64,000 nucleotides of DNA from Legionellales bacterium. GTDB lineage: Bacteria > Pseudomonadota > Gammaproteobacteria > Comchoanobacterales > Comchoanobacteraceae. The stretch is taken from NCBI GenBank assembly GCA_002690495.1, contig NZEV01000023.1:62001-126000 (forward strand). The letters are read 5' to 3'. The notes below the pieces were generated by a model. That model made no database searches, was not told where the DNA came from, and was given only the letters and a program-made list of their open reading frames with translations. The position numbers were made by a program, and so were the translations under genes. This document shows, piece by piece, positions 1 through 8,732 of the stretch (position 1 is its first letter; every line of letters begins with the position of its first letter).

Positions 1-493
1 TTTCAAGAAAGTAGGCATTTGGGAAATATTTTTTCCAAAATGTGAGATACTGTTGAGCTTGATCAACCTGGTCATCTTGAATCGCTGTAATCCAGTCACT
101 TTGCCACCCACCTGACAATACAATTAAATCTTTTGTATTTTGCTCGTTGAACCATTGCGCTAAAAAAACCGGGGTAGAAGATTCTAAATAAGCTTGAGTC
201 AACCATTGAGACAAACATAAATAACCAGACCAATTCTTACATAGGAAAGTCATCATGCCTTGATGACCATCAGCATGCTGGACTAAAACATCTAATCCAA
301 TAATTGGTCTCACGCCGACACTCAGCGCATAACGATAAAACTTTAAGGCACCGTAAAAATTCCCGAAATCTGTTAGTGCCACTGCACTCATACCAGGATC
401 ATCACGCACTTGATGACAGAGTGCCTTGATGGGTATGATCCCATCTTTGATACTATATTCGCTATGTACCCTTAAGTGGCAGAAATTATTCAC
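1..493 (-). CDS. dnaE: DNA polymerase III alpha subunit, N-terminal part (runs off the window)
   Basis: This is the first 164 or so codons of the replicative polymerase subunit; the rest lies beyond position 1. Translating the complement from a GTG at 491-493 gives MNNFCHLRVHSEYSIKDG, the classic N-terminus of the PHP domain of DnaE, with the HLRVHSEYS motif. It continues through conserved segments such as ALTDFGNFYGA, RPIIGLD and a SQWLTQAY-like stretch. An in-frame TAA three codons upstream makes the GTG the only plausible start; the ribosome site is weak. The normal gammaproteobacterial neighbour rnhB lies upstream on the same strand, but an outer-membrane protein gene separates the two. 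Identity is secure; only the PHP region can be judged. Confidence 0.93.
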   Translation of the reverse strand, partial: MNNFCHLRVHSEYSIKDGIIPIKALCHQVRDDPGMSAVALTDFGNFYGALKFYRYALSVGVRPIIGLDVLVQHADGHQGMMTFLCKNWSGYLCLSQWLTQAYLESSTPVFLAQWFNEQNTKDLIVLSGGWQSDWITAIQDDQVDQAQQYLTFWKKYFPNAYFLE

Positions 494-513
494 AAATTGT
501 CTTTAATATTTAT

Positions 514-1134
514 TTACAGTACAAAACCTATTGAGGCCATAAACACACCTTGATGAGGAGTGACCTGGAATGTCGTAGAACTTACAGAACCATCTTTTTG
601 ATCACCAACACCATAATAGTAGTTAAAGTCATAGAAACCTCTTTCTCCAGCAAAAGCAAGGATTCCAACACCGACCCCAATTGAACTCATGTCAGTAGAA
701 CTTGATCCATTGGTACCGCCAGTGATCTTAAGTGTTGTATCATAGTTATAGGCGCCAACACCCTGGATATAAGGAAAAAAGTTTTTAGATGCCTTATACA
801 GCGAACCCACTCTCAAAAGATAGGTATAATTTGCATCAATATTGAAATTTGTTGTGGTGCCACCAGAAGTGACTTCCGCAACAGTAATACTTTGTGGTGT
901 GATATCTGTAGCTAAATCAAAAAAGAAGCCTGAACTTGACGCTTCGTCGGTCGTAGGGATTTTCATATAACCCAATGAAAATCGGATATCTGCAACTGAT
1001 TCTCCACCGTAACCACTATTAGAGCCATAGTTCACACTATCGGTAAATGCTTTCATACCAAAACCACCACTCATAAAGATTTCTGCAGTTGCATAGCTTA
1101 GCAAGCCGAGTATGACGATCTTTAATAAATGCAT
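514..1134 (-). CDS. small outer-membrane beta-barrel protein (OmpA/opacity-like fold)
   Basis: A 206-aa exported protein of unknown specific function. The first 17 or so residues are a signal peptide ending near ATA/EIF. The rest is glycine-, serine- and aromatic-rich with alternating hydrophobic residues and short turns, for example RFSLGYMKI, YTYLLRVGSLY and YDFNYYYGVG. This is the pattern of an eight-stranded outer-membrane barrel. The chain ends in a hydrophobic strand, FMASIGFVL; a terminal leucine replaces the more usual phenylalanine. A good ribosome site (AGGAG, six bases upstream) supports the ATG. It sits between rnhB and dnaE on the same strand, where gammaproteobacteria usually have nothing, so it looks like a lineage-specific insertion. 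Fold is likely; role (adhesin, porin-like or structural) is unknown. Confidence 0.7.
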   Translation of the reverse strand: MHLLKIVILGLLSYATAEIFMSGGFGMKAFTDSVNYGSNSGYGGESVADIRFSLGYMKIPTTDEASSSGFFFDLATDITPQSITVAEVTSGGTTTNFNIDANYTYLLRVGSLYKASKNFFPYIQGVGAYNYDTTLKITGGTNGSSSTDMSSIGVGVGILAFAGERGFYDFNYYYGVGDQKDGSVSSTTFQVTPHQGVFMASIGFVL

Positions 1135-1172
1135 AAAATTCTCCTACCTAAAATTATTATACGCAAGTGATC

Positions 1173-1748
1173 CTAAATTTCTACCATTATTCCTGCTTTC
1201 TCGATCTTTTTTACTGGTCCAAATGAGCGTCGATGAATATCACATGGTTGCAACGCGACTAAACGCTCGATATGTGCACGAGTTGGGTACCCTTTATGTT
1301 TGTCAAAATCATATCCTGGATAGCGCACATCATAACGGGACATCATTTGATCACGAATTACTTTCGCGATAATTGATGCCGCTGCAATACATCTAAAATT
1401 TTGATCTCCTTTAATGTGAGTGGTTGCTGTATAGTCCCAATTTGGCATTTGATGTCCATCGACGTGGACATGTGTGACTGGATGATGTAGTTGGTTAACT
1501 GCGAGTTTCATGGCAAGTAAAGTTGCTTGTAATATATTCATTTGATCGATCTGTTGCGAACTCACCAGTCCAATACGCCATTCAACGGATTGTTGCATCA
1601 ATCGAGCAAAAATTTGCTCTCTCTTTTTTGGAGTACACTGTTTTGAATCTTGATAGGCAAAATCATCTGCAGGAGATAAAATCACAGCAGCAGCAATTAC
1701 AGGACCTGCCAGCGGCCCTCTTCCAACTTCATCAACACCTACAATCAT
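1173..1748 (-). CDS. rnhB: ribonuclease HII
   Basis: RNase HII cuts the RNA strand of RNA-DNA hybrids and removes single ribonucleotides misincorporated into DNA. The 191-aa length is normal for the family. The N-terminus carries the signature GVDEVGRGPLAGPV, with the first two catalytic acidic residues (D, E) at about positions 5-7. The later conserved segments DSKQCTPKKRE and AAASIIAKVIRD are present, as is a final HKGYPTRAH block. It is followed by the outer-membrane protein gene and dnaE on the same strand. The usual upstream partner lpxB is found 6 kb away on the other strand, so the ancestral lpxB-rnhB-dnaE cluster has been broken here. Confidence 0.96.
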   Translation of the reverse strand: MIVGVDEVGRGPLAGPVIAAAVILSPADDFAYQDSKQCTPKKREQIFARLMQQSVEWRIGLVSSQQIDQMNILQATLLAMKLAVNQLHHPVTHVHVDGHQMPNWDYTATTHIKGDQNFRCIAAASIIAKVIRDQMMSRYDVRYPGYDFDKHKGYPTRAHIERLVALQPCDIHRRSFGPVKKIEKAGIMVEI

Positions 1749-1774
1749 TGCTCACCACTAAAAAAAAATAATTT

Positions 1775-1794
1775 GTTAATATTACCTTAATATA
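1775..1794 (+). promoter_or_regulatory. tandem PmrA-type response-regulator site
   Basis: The sequence reads GTTAATATT, two bases (AC), then CTTAATATA. The two TTAAT cores are exactly 11 bases apart. The published PmrA consensus in Legionella pneumophila and Coxiella burnetii is two cTTAATatT half-sites separated by two bases; here 16 of 18 consensus positions match. It lies 45-64 bases upstream of the 1079-aa gene in the same orientation, a position suited to activation. AT-rich sequence raises the chance of accidental matches, so the assignment is an inference from pattern and position. Confidence 0.6.
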
Positions 1795-1838
1795 ACTTTG
1801 ATAACATAGCATTAAGAATAAAAAGATAACACTGCAAT

Positions 1839-4800
1839 ATGTTCCAATCCTACTATAAATTGATTTCTATCATTGCAAGAAATGTATATGCATCTCCAGC
1901 TTTGGGTTTTTATGTCTTATGGAACAAAAAGAATATCAAAGATGCCTCCTCTTTGTATGAGTTTTTAGACTCACTCAAATCTAACTCAATAGTTCGAAAT
2001 ATATTAAGCCATGAAGAGATGATGTGTTCTATTGATGGATTGTTAAGGATATTACAAGTCATTAATTCTCATCAAGACCCTCATATTTTTTATGGTTTGA
2101 AAGATGAACTACAACAGCGCTGGAAAGCAATTAAAGGTGTGCCTGTTGCACTAGAGAAAATTTCTCAAGGGAAAGAAGTTGCACAGTCTCTACAGATACT
2201 TAAAAATCAATTGAGAGATCGAAATGACGCATCTGATTTAACTGAAAATGAACGACACATCCTGTCAGTCATTTTTTCTGAGACAGTCGATGAGGAGGCG
2301 CTCATCCGCTCTCTAAGAGAAGTCAGTCTATTTCAGTATGGCTTATCCAGCCTTAAAACTGCTTATCGTCATCGTACTGGTCTATCTTATGAGCCTCATC
2401 TCAATTTACTACTGCAAGATCAAACAGAACACCAGCCTTGGTTTAAGTCATTCCAGAATATCTTACGTTTATTTTTCTTTGATTCTACGAGTGATTTTTC
2501 ATTCAATTTATTTCATTTCATCTCAGATCTAAGCGAACTGGTCGATATTGATCGTCTGGAGCTGCCCACAGAAATAACATCGTTGATAAAAGATATTCAG
2601 ATTTGTGCAAAAGATTATTGTCCAATCAATGTTCATACCCTGAAACAAGCAGGCATTGATGTTTCTGTGACTAGGCAGCCTAATGGAGCAATACGCTGGA
2701 TGTATAAATCAGATGGTGTCCGTGGATCGATTCAAGATCTCATTACCCAGCTCCCGACTAAAACACAACGAACCTGGATTGAAAGGCTCAAAGCGAATCA
2801 AGTGTTAGGAACAAGGTTGGTGCACTATTTTGATCGTAATATGTTAATACAATGTGGCTACACTCCAGATACACTTAAGAAACAATACTCAGAACTACAT
2901 GTTTTCAAACAACTCGCACGACTCACTTGGTATTTTAGCGATCAACTCAAAGATACAGAATTAAAAAACTGTATCAGATATCTTTCTGAAGAAGTGTTCT
3001 ACAGTATTGAGAGTATCGAAAAATCGATTCAATCAACTAAAATCATCATTGATTACATGGAAAACTCTTTAACCATTGGATTAAGTTTATATTTTATTTT
3101 AATACTCGCCTCAGTGATTACCGCCAGTTTAGGCTTCCATACCATGCCTTTAGTGATCTTTATTGCTTTTCTCACGACCTCGATCATTAATGCTACATAT
3201 AAATATACTCATACTCACTATACAAATCATGAGTTTAAAAACACCCTATTTTTATTGGAGAATGATATTGAAGGCGCTTTAAAAAAATTATTGGGGCACA
3301 ATTTTGATAAAAAAGCGCCATTTGATTCTGGTGTTATATTGAGTAAAGTGAGTTCAACCGTTGTGAATACTCAAGAAAATGCATTGAGGTTATTTAATGC
3401 ATTACTGTTTGCTACTTTCTCTGGCTTAATTTACATGTCTATTATGCTCTGTTTGCATTTAACTGGATTACCCTTACTCACCAATATTTTAATTAGTAGC
3501 TTAATAACGTGCTCTACTTTGATCACCTATACTACAATTAAACATCGTTGGTCCTCAAGCCCCATCGTTGAAGCACATTCACCCGCATTCACAGAGGATG
3601 ATGAAACAAACCCTTTCGATGCAGATATGGACAGCTTTGATCTTTCCCCACAGGAAGATGAAAGCACACATCAACAAAAAGTCCCATTCTATAAACAGGC
3701 AGTTTCAAGTCTTATCCCCTCGACCACTTCTTTATTGGGACTAATTGATAAAGTACGCACTGCTGACACCGGTGATCTTAGTGAGTCTCTTGCTCGTTAT
3801 TGTGACACTCTTGATCCAAATGAATATGATCGTACAATATTTTTACTCAATATAATGCAGTCTTTTTGGATAATGAACACAGCAACAAACACTGATCAAT
3901 TACATGAATTGTGGAAAGCTTATCGTGGTATCGTCAAGGATCCACAGATACTTGAATTAGTCACACTGATTGCAGATTCAACTCGCAATAAAAGCATTGA
4001 AAACGCATTATCCCAAGTCAGTTTAAGGATAATAAAGTATACCTTGGATGCGTTGACTGATTTAAATAACCCCTCTACAGAAATCAACAATATCTCTAAT
4101 CAATTTAGTGAGTATTTTCATCTCGAACTACAAACCGATAATCTTAAGGCATTTTTGTCTTCCGAGATTCAACCAGGAAGAAACTTTACCAGTCTTCTAC
4201 TTGATCAAATTGACAATTGGGTCAAGGATAATGAATCTCAAAGGAAGCTTAAAGAGATTATAGATCGCCTCAAAAATCCTATGAATCGAAACCTTGATCT
4301 ATGGCTTGATTGTATCATTGAAACACTCAGTTTTTTAAAAAGCAATATTGCCTCAAAACATAAAGATGGGGATCTGGAAGCCCGTTTACTACACACTCTT
4401 TCTCTTCTTAAGATGGTTCATTTAATGAAGTCTGAAAGCGAAAGATACTACTCGATATACAAACAAGATATTATCAAAAACATCATTAATTATATCATTC
4501 CCATCTTACAGCTAGTGATGTTTGTTGGATTTTGTTTCATCGGCTTTTTGGTACCACTCCCACCAGAAACCAGTTTAGGTTTATGTATCTTGGCAGCTAA
4601 CTTCTGTGTTTTACTCAGTTATTTTTCAAAATGGGTATCTCATTTAATTGATCGATTTGATCAAAGCAAAACTCATCAAATACTCGACTCTCTTGATCAA
4701 AGCTTAAAGGGTCATTCGCACAATGCTTATTTCATCACTCGATTAGTCTTATCAAAAGGTATCCAGGCAGAAGAAATTACTGAAGGCGTTAAAAAACAAT

Positions 4801-5078
4801 ATCGTTTGTTTAAGTTTATATTTTGCTTTGTAGTCGCATCACTTACCACAGGAGTATTAATCATCAATGGCGTTACTAATCTTTTTGCTTTTACTCCACT
4901 GATCCTACTTGCATGTCCCATGATTTCGGATATTGTTTTACAGTTTAAATGGGCACAAGAAAATAAAGTCATTGATCCAATACCTCCCATCCATAATAAC
5001 GCTGATCAAAGACTATTCTCATCAGCAATCAAACATCTCTCTGAAACAACATTTGTATCTAGTAGCGCCACAATTTAG
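1839..5078 (+). CDS. giant membrane protein with duplicated hairpin-linker-hairpin modules; candidate Dot/Icm effector
   Basis: A 1079-aa protein I do not recognise. It is mostly helical and hydrophilic, with four long hydrophobic hairpins at about residues 408-455, 516-565, 882-935 and 988-1040. These form two pairs, each pair spaced about 107 residues apart and each preceded by about 300-400 soluble residues, which suggests an internal duplication. The linkers resemble one another: both have an LxxLK..GH stretch, then VILSK or LVLSK, then RLF just before the second hairpin. An acidic spacer (about 585-610) separates the halves. There is no signal peptide and no clear ribosome site at the ATG. 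A PmrA-type site lies upstream. Size, eukaryote-unlike novelty, hairpins and the regulatory site fit a membrane-targeted effector; an inner-membrane structural protein is the alternative. Confidence 0.75.
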   Translation: MFQSYYKLISIIARNVYASPALGFYVLWNKKNIKDASSLYEFLDSLKSNSIVRNILSHEEMMCSIDGLLRILQVINSHQDPHIFYGLKDELQQRWKAIKGVPVALEKISQGKEVAQSLQILKNQLRDRNDASDLTENERHILSVIFSETVDEEALIRSLREVSLFQYGLSSLKTAYRHRTGLSYEPHLNLLLQDQTEHQPWFKSFQNILRLFFFDSTSDFSFNLFHFISDLSELVDIDRLELPTEITSLIKDIQICAKDYCPINVHTLKQAGIDVSVTRQPNGAIRWMYKSDGVRGSIQDLITQLPTKTQRTWIERLKANQVLGTRLVHYFDRNMLIQCGYTPDTLKKQYSELHVFKQLARLTWYFSDQLKDTELKNCIRYLSEEVFYSIESIEKSIQSTKIIIDYMENSLTIGLSLYFILILASVITASLGFHTMPLVIFIAFLTTSIINATYKYTHTHYTNHEFKNTLFLLENDIEGALKKLLGHNFDKKAPFDSGVILSKVSSTVVNTQENALRLFNALLFATFSGLIYMSIMLCLHLTGLPLLTNILISSLITCSTLITYTTIKHRWSSSPIVEAHSPAFTEDDETNPFDADMDSFDLSPQEDESTHQQKVPFYKQAVSSLIPSTTSLLGLIDKVRTADTGDLSESLARYCDTLDPNEYDRTIFLLNIMQSFWIMNTATNTDQLHELWKAYRGIVKDPQILELVTLIADSTRNKSIENALSQVSLRIIKYTLDALTDLNNPSTEINNISNQFSEYFHLELQTDNLKAFLSSEIQPGRNFTSLLLDQIDNWVKDNESQRKLKEIIDRLKNPMNRNLDLWLDCIIETLSFLKSNIASKHKDGDLEARLLHTLSLLKMVHLMKSESERYYSIYKQDIIKNIINYIIPILQLVMFVGFCFIGFLVPLPPETSLGLCILAANFCVLLSYFSKWVSHLIDRFDQSKTHQILDSLDQSLKGHSHNAYFITRLVLSKGIQAEEITEGVKKQYRLFKFIFCFVVASLTTGVLIINGVTNLFAFTPLILLACPMISDIVLQFKWAQENKVIDPIPPIHNNADQRLFSSAIKHLSETTFVSSSATI

Positions 5079-5130
5079 TTCCACTTTTTAAATCATTGAT
5101 CTTTGAAGACAATTCCATTAAATTGTTGAT

Positions 5131-7629
5131 ATGAAAGGGGCACTAGAATTAATAGCATTTTTGAATCTACCAAATATCAAAAATAAAGTGCTAAACATGC
5201 ATATAGGCGTGAGTAGTCATCCAGCCGATGATCGAACACAGATCATAGATTTGTTCCAAATAGTGCTCTCAAATTTTTTTGAAATTAGTATAGAAGAATC
5301 GACTTCTTTAAGCCTTTACTTGGGGGAATTTTTAGATAGATATTGTGTAGATTCTGATGATACTCACGAGAATGAGGATGGTTTGTCAGAAGCTTCTTTC
5401 TGCACAGCTATTGATCATTCAGACACCGAAGCTGATATTTCCACAATGACAAGTGATGATCTCTACGAAAATTGGATCAAAAATACAATTCAAACATTAG
5501 CAGGTTTGGGGAATTTGCAGGATATCACTGCATGTCAGATACAACAAAGTAATACTTTTTCTTCTTTGGCAAAAAATATAGTGGGCAGCGTCGGTACGAA
5601 CTTCGTGGGTAATAATTCAACGATGTATTTATCTGTACTCAAGGACAGTTGTCCGTACTTAGCAAATATGATCGCTATTTTAGCAACAGCATATGGGCCT
5701 TATCTTGGTAGTCAAATCGCAACCTTTAATATTCCGGAATATATGTCAAATAATCAACTAGATGCTGATCCATTAAAAAGCGCTCAATTAGCTTATTATG
5801 CACAATGGATGTCCACGCATGCTAAAGGACTCGCTGGAGAAACAATTGAACCAATAAACCCACTTCTATCTCAATTTTGGTCTATTACGGGACAATTGGC
5901 GAGCGACAATATTAAAAATGATTCTCTTTCAACCCGAATGGCTACGGCGATTGTCGAACTACTTGAAATCACAGAAGAGGAGTGCAACTCAGATCAAGGT
6001 GGTCGACAAAAGTTAATCAGAGAAATTGCTGTTATGGTACCTGATTCTGTTGGTAGTTATCTATTGACGCCCTATACCAATCTGATATTCCCTCTCCTTA
6101 AGGTCATTATTTTTGCAGCAGACCACAATAAACCTAATTATCCAAATTGGTGGCTCATACTACAACCAAGTGGTAGAGAGAAAGTGCTACGTGCCCTCAT
6201 CGATGAATTGATTTACTCCAAACCAATCTCTGTTAAAAAGTACCTTCAGTTTCGACAACCTTTAGAAGAGCCAGTGAGAGCATTGTGTTATACAGGCGTT
6301 AATACCCTTTGTGTTTCTGAACTTCAAAACTTTATTGGGGCACTAGATAATGAATTACTTGAACTTTTGATTCCTCATGAAGGGATCTATGAATCACAGC
6401 ATACAAAAGGTATCGAAAATATTAAAAAAGTTTTGATACAGTCAAATACACCTATAAAATATAAGACGCTCACTCAGTTTATTATTCATTTATTTCAACA
6501 TGGTAAAGGCAGCTTCCATCTAGAACATATCTACTTTCAGCTTCTTCAATCCAACGGGTTTAAAACCGATGGTGACAATGTTGATCAAGAACTTCAAAAT
6601 TTTCTTACTAACACGCATATCAGATCTCTTCATGGAGTACAGGACCGATCTAACTTTTGGGATCTCCTGAGTTTGATTATTGTATCCCCCATTTCAAAAA
6701 TATTTTTCATCTCTTCAATTGATTCATTGATGGAAGCGATTAATTCAGATTTTAAAGTTCCTTATGAGATTCGAAAATCACTCATCGGTCCAAGCCCAAT
6801 CGATGACTCAGAAACTGACACTACTTCAGAAAGTCAATCTGATGATATACCACCATCTGGTATAAATCATACACATGAAAACATCTCAGTATTTTTGAGT
6901 AGTGTGATTGATATTCTTGGTAGGTTAACAACGCATTATGTCAGTATAATTAATCCATCTGTTGATTCTCAGAATGTATCACTTTGGGTTAAATTAGAGA
7001 TGATTTGTAACTATATCGCCAATGAACGGCCAGAGCATACTCCTCAACATATTACAAGATCTGCAAAAACAATCTATCCGTTCATCATTGGATATAATAA
7101 AATTTTTACAGACGAAAAAACACCATCTAAAACACATCCTGAATCTTTATACACAATCACTTTTAATAGCTACTCGAATATTTACTACGTACTACTGACC
7201 GTCACCGTCATGTTAATCCTTGCGCTACTGTTAACACTACACTCTATCGATACGTTCTTTCTTTTTAGTGGTCTTATTAGCTCTTTATACATCACTTGGG
7301 CTCTGCTAAAACAATGTCATTTCGACAGGTTTTATCTCAATAACTTTGAAATGGCTAATCAAAATAACATCCTATCTGAAAATATTTTTTACAACACCTT
7401 TACAACCAATACGTCACAATTATTCAGTACAATCACTGCAGCAATATATAGTGTGTGTTTAAATGCTGCATTTGCATTTCCAATTTTTGCATATTATTTC
7501 AACGCATTTAATCCTTTAATGGTTCTGATTCCAGTCCTGACGTTAGCACTGTTATTGATCGCTCATCCAGTTGCCTTAAAAGAATGCGAACCTCAAGACA
7601 ATGAGAATATAAGAGTTTCCTCACTATGA
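5131..7629 (+). CDS. large membrane protein with C-terminal hairpin pair, related in design to the preceding gene
   Basis: An 832-aa protein I do not recognise. About 680 N-terminal residues are soluble and mainly helical, with an acidic serine-rich tract near 565-580. Two hydrophobic hairpins close the protein at about 684-730 and 765-815, leaving a short charged tail. The hairpin-linker-hairpin ending repeats the architecture of the 1079-aa protein 52 bases upstream, so the two probably arose by duplication and drift. The ATG has no obvious ribosome site, and a downstream ATG at 5197 is an alternative start. The stop codon overlaps the lpxB start (ATGA), so lpxB translation is probably coupled to this gene. 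No signal peptide. Function unknown; candidate effector or envelope protein. Confidence 0.72.
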   Translation: MKGALELIAFLNLPNIKNKVLNMHIGVSSHPADDRTQIIDLFQIVLSNFFEISIEESTSLSLYLGEFLDRYCVDSDDTHENEDGLSEASFCTAIDHSDTEADISTMTSDDLYENWIKNTIQTLAGLGNLQDITACQIQQSNTFSSLAKNIVGSVGTNFVGNNSTMYLSVLKDSCPYLANMIAILATAYGPYLGSQIATFNIPEYMSNNQLDADPLKSAQLAYYAQWMSTHAKGLAGETIEPINPLLSQFWSITGQLASDNIKNDSLSTRMATAIVELLEITEEECNSDQGGRQKLIREIAVMVPDSVGSYLLTPYTNLIFPLLKVIIFAADHNKPNYPNWWLILQPSGREKVLRALIDELIYSKPISVKKYLQFRQPLEEPVRALCYTGVNTLCVSELQNFIGALDNELLELLIPHEGIYESQHTKGIENIKKVLIQSNTPIKYKTLTQFIIHLFQHGKGSFHLEHIYFQLLQSNGFKTDGDNVDQELQNFLTNTHIRSLHGVQDRSNFWDLLSLIIVSPISKIFFISSIDSLMEAINSDFKVPYEIRKSLIGPSPIDDSETDTTSESQSDDIPPSGINHTHENISVFLSSVIDILGRLTTHYVSIINPSVDSQNVSLWVKLEMICNYIANERPEHTPQHITRSAKTIYPFIIGYNKIFTDEKTPSKTHPESLYTITFNSYSNIYYVLLTVTVMLILALLLTLHSIDTFFLFSGLISSLYITWALLKQCHFDRFYLNNFEMANQNNILSENIFYNTFTTNTSQLFSTITAAIYSVCLNAAFAFPIFAYYFNAFNPLMVLIPVLTLALLLIAHPVALKECEPQDNENIRVSSL

Positions 7630-8732
7630 ATAATACTCAATGGATTCTTTTATCTTGTGCAGAGCAAAGTGGAGATATGTATGCAAGCTATATTATTAAA
7701 GCCATACAATCTCTAAAAATCACAACACCCATTAAAGGGCTAGGTGGACCACTTGCTAAGCAAGCTGGTATGACACCAATCATTGATTACGTTCCTCAAG
7801 GTATAATGGGCATCACCGAGGTCCTTAAACAATGGCGCGTGCTTAAAAAAGTTCAATCTGATTTAATGAAGGCACTTGAGAACATGCCAAAAGCGGTCAT
7901 TCTCATTGATTCGTCTAGCCTGCATTTACCAATTGCTAGAAAAGCAAAATCATTAGGGATACCGGTCATTTATTTTATACCACCTAAAATTTGGGCATGG
8001 GGACGATGGCGGGCAAAAAAATTGAATGCTTTTTGTGATCAATTGATTTGTCTTTATCAGTTTGAGACTAAATTCTTAAATCAGATGAACCTACCAGCAG
8101 TAACAGTAAAACATCCATTACTGGACACAATATCACCATCATCAGATTATGAAGCAAATACAATAGCGATATGCCCAGGCAGTCGCGCCCAAGAAATTAC
8201 TGGATGTCTACCACACATATTGAAAGCAGCACAAATCATTCAAGATCAAAGAGAGCATGTGAAATTTTCGATCATGATTGCAAGGCCTGCGGTCAAAGCA
8301 TTGATAGAAAGTTATTTAGTTCAATACCCGCATTTAAACTGTGAGCTGATCTCAAAAAACAGATACACACACCTACGACGATCTCACTTTGCAATAGCTG
8401 TCTCTGGCACAATGACGTTAGAACTTGCTTTTTCAATAACACCTATGATTATTGTCTATCGATGCTCTAAGATCACTGCATTGATTCTCAAACGATTAGT
8501 GCGTATTCCATATGTAGGACTACCTAATCTGATCGCCAATCAGTGCATTGTCCCAGAATTGATTCAAGAACAATGTACTTCTGACCAAATTGTAACGCAA
8601 GCATTACGTTATTTAGATCATCCAAACTATACTCAAAGTGTCATGCGTCAGCTCGAGATAGTTAGAAAAATTTGCCAAAATAAAAATACATTAACATTCA
8701 ATGACATCATAAAAGACACCTTGGTATCATGA
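7626..8732 (+). CDS. lpxB: lipid-A-disaccharide synthase
   Basis: LpxB joins UDP-2,3-diacylglucosamine to lipid X to form the lipid A disaccharide at the inner face of the cytoplasmic membrane. The 368-aa length is close to the family norm. Recognisable blocks are CAEQSGDMYAS near the N-terminus, the ILIDSSSLHL region, the conserved PPKIWAWGRWRAKK segment, CPGSRAQEI, and the sugar-nucleotide end motif SGTMTLELAF. The gene begins inside the stop codon of the 832-aa gene and ends in a four-base ATGA overlap with lpxH, so all three are probably one transcript. LPS made with a full lipid A is therefore expected in this organism. Confidence 0.96.
   Translation: MNNTQWILLSCAEQSGDMYASYIIKAIQSLKITTPIKGLGGPLAKQAGMTPIIDYVPQGIMGITEVLKQWRVLKKVQSDLMKALENMPKAVILIDSSSLHLPIARKAKSLGIPVIYFIPPKIWAWGRWRAKKLNAFCDQLICLYQFETKFLNQMNLPAVTVKHPLLDTISPSSDYEANTIAICPGSRAQEITGCLPHILKAAQIIQDQREHVKFSIMIARPAVKALIESYLVQYPHLNCELISKNRYTHLRRSHFAIAVSGTMTLELAFSITPMIIVYRCSKITALILKRLVRIPYVGLPNLIANQCIVPELIQEQCTSDQIVTQALRYLDHPNYTQSVMRQLEIVRKICQNKNTLTFNDIIKDTLVS

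Noticed and set aside
1112-1771. Plus-strand frames of 86 and 82 codons across rnhB
   Set aside because: They overlap a fully recognisable rnhB on the other strand and have no support of their own.
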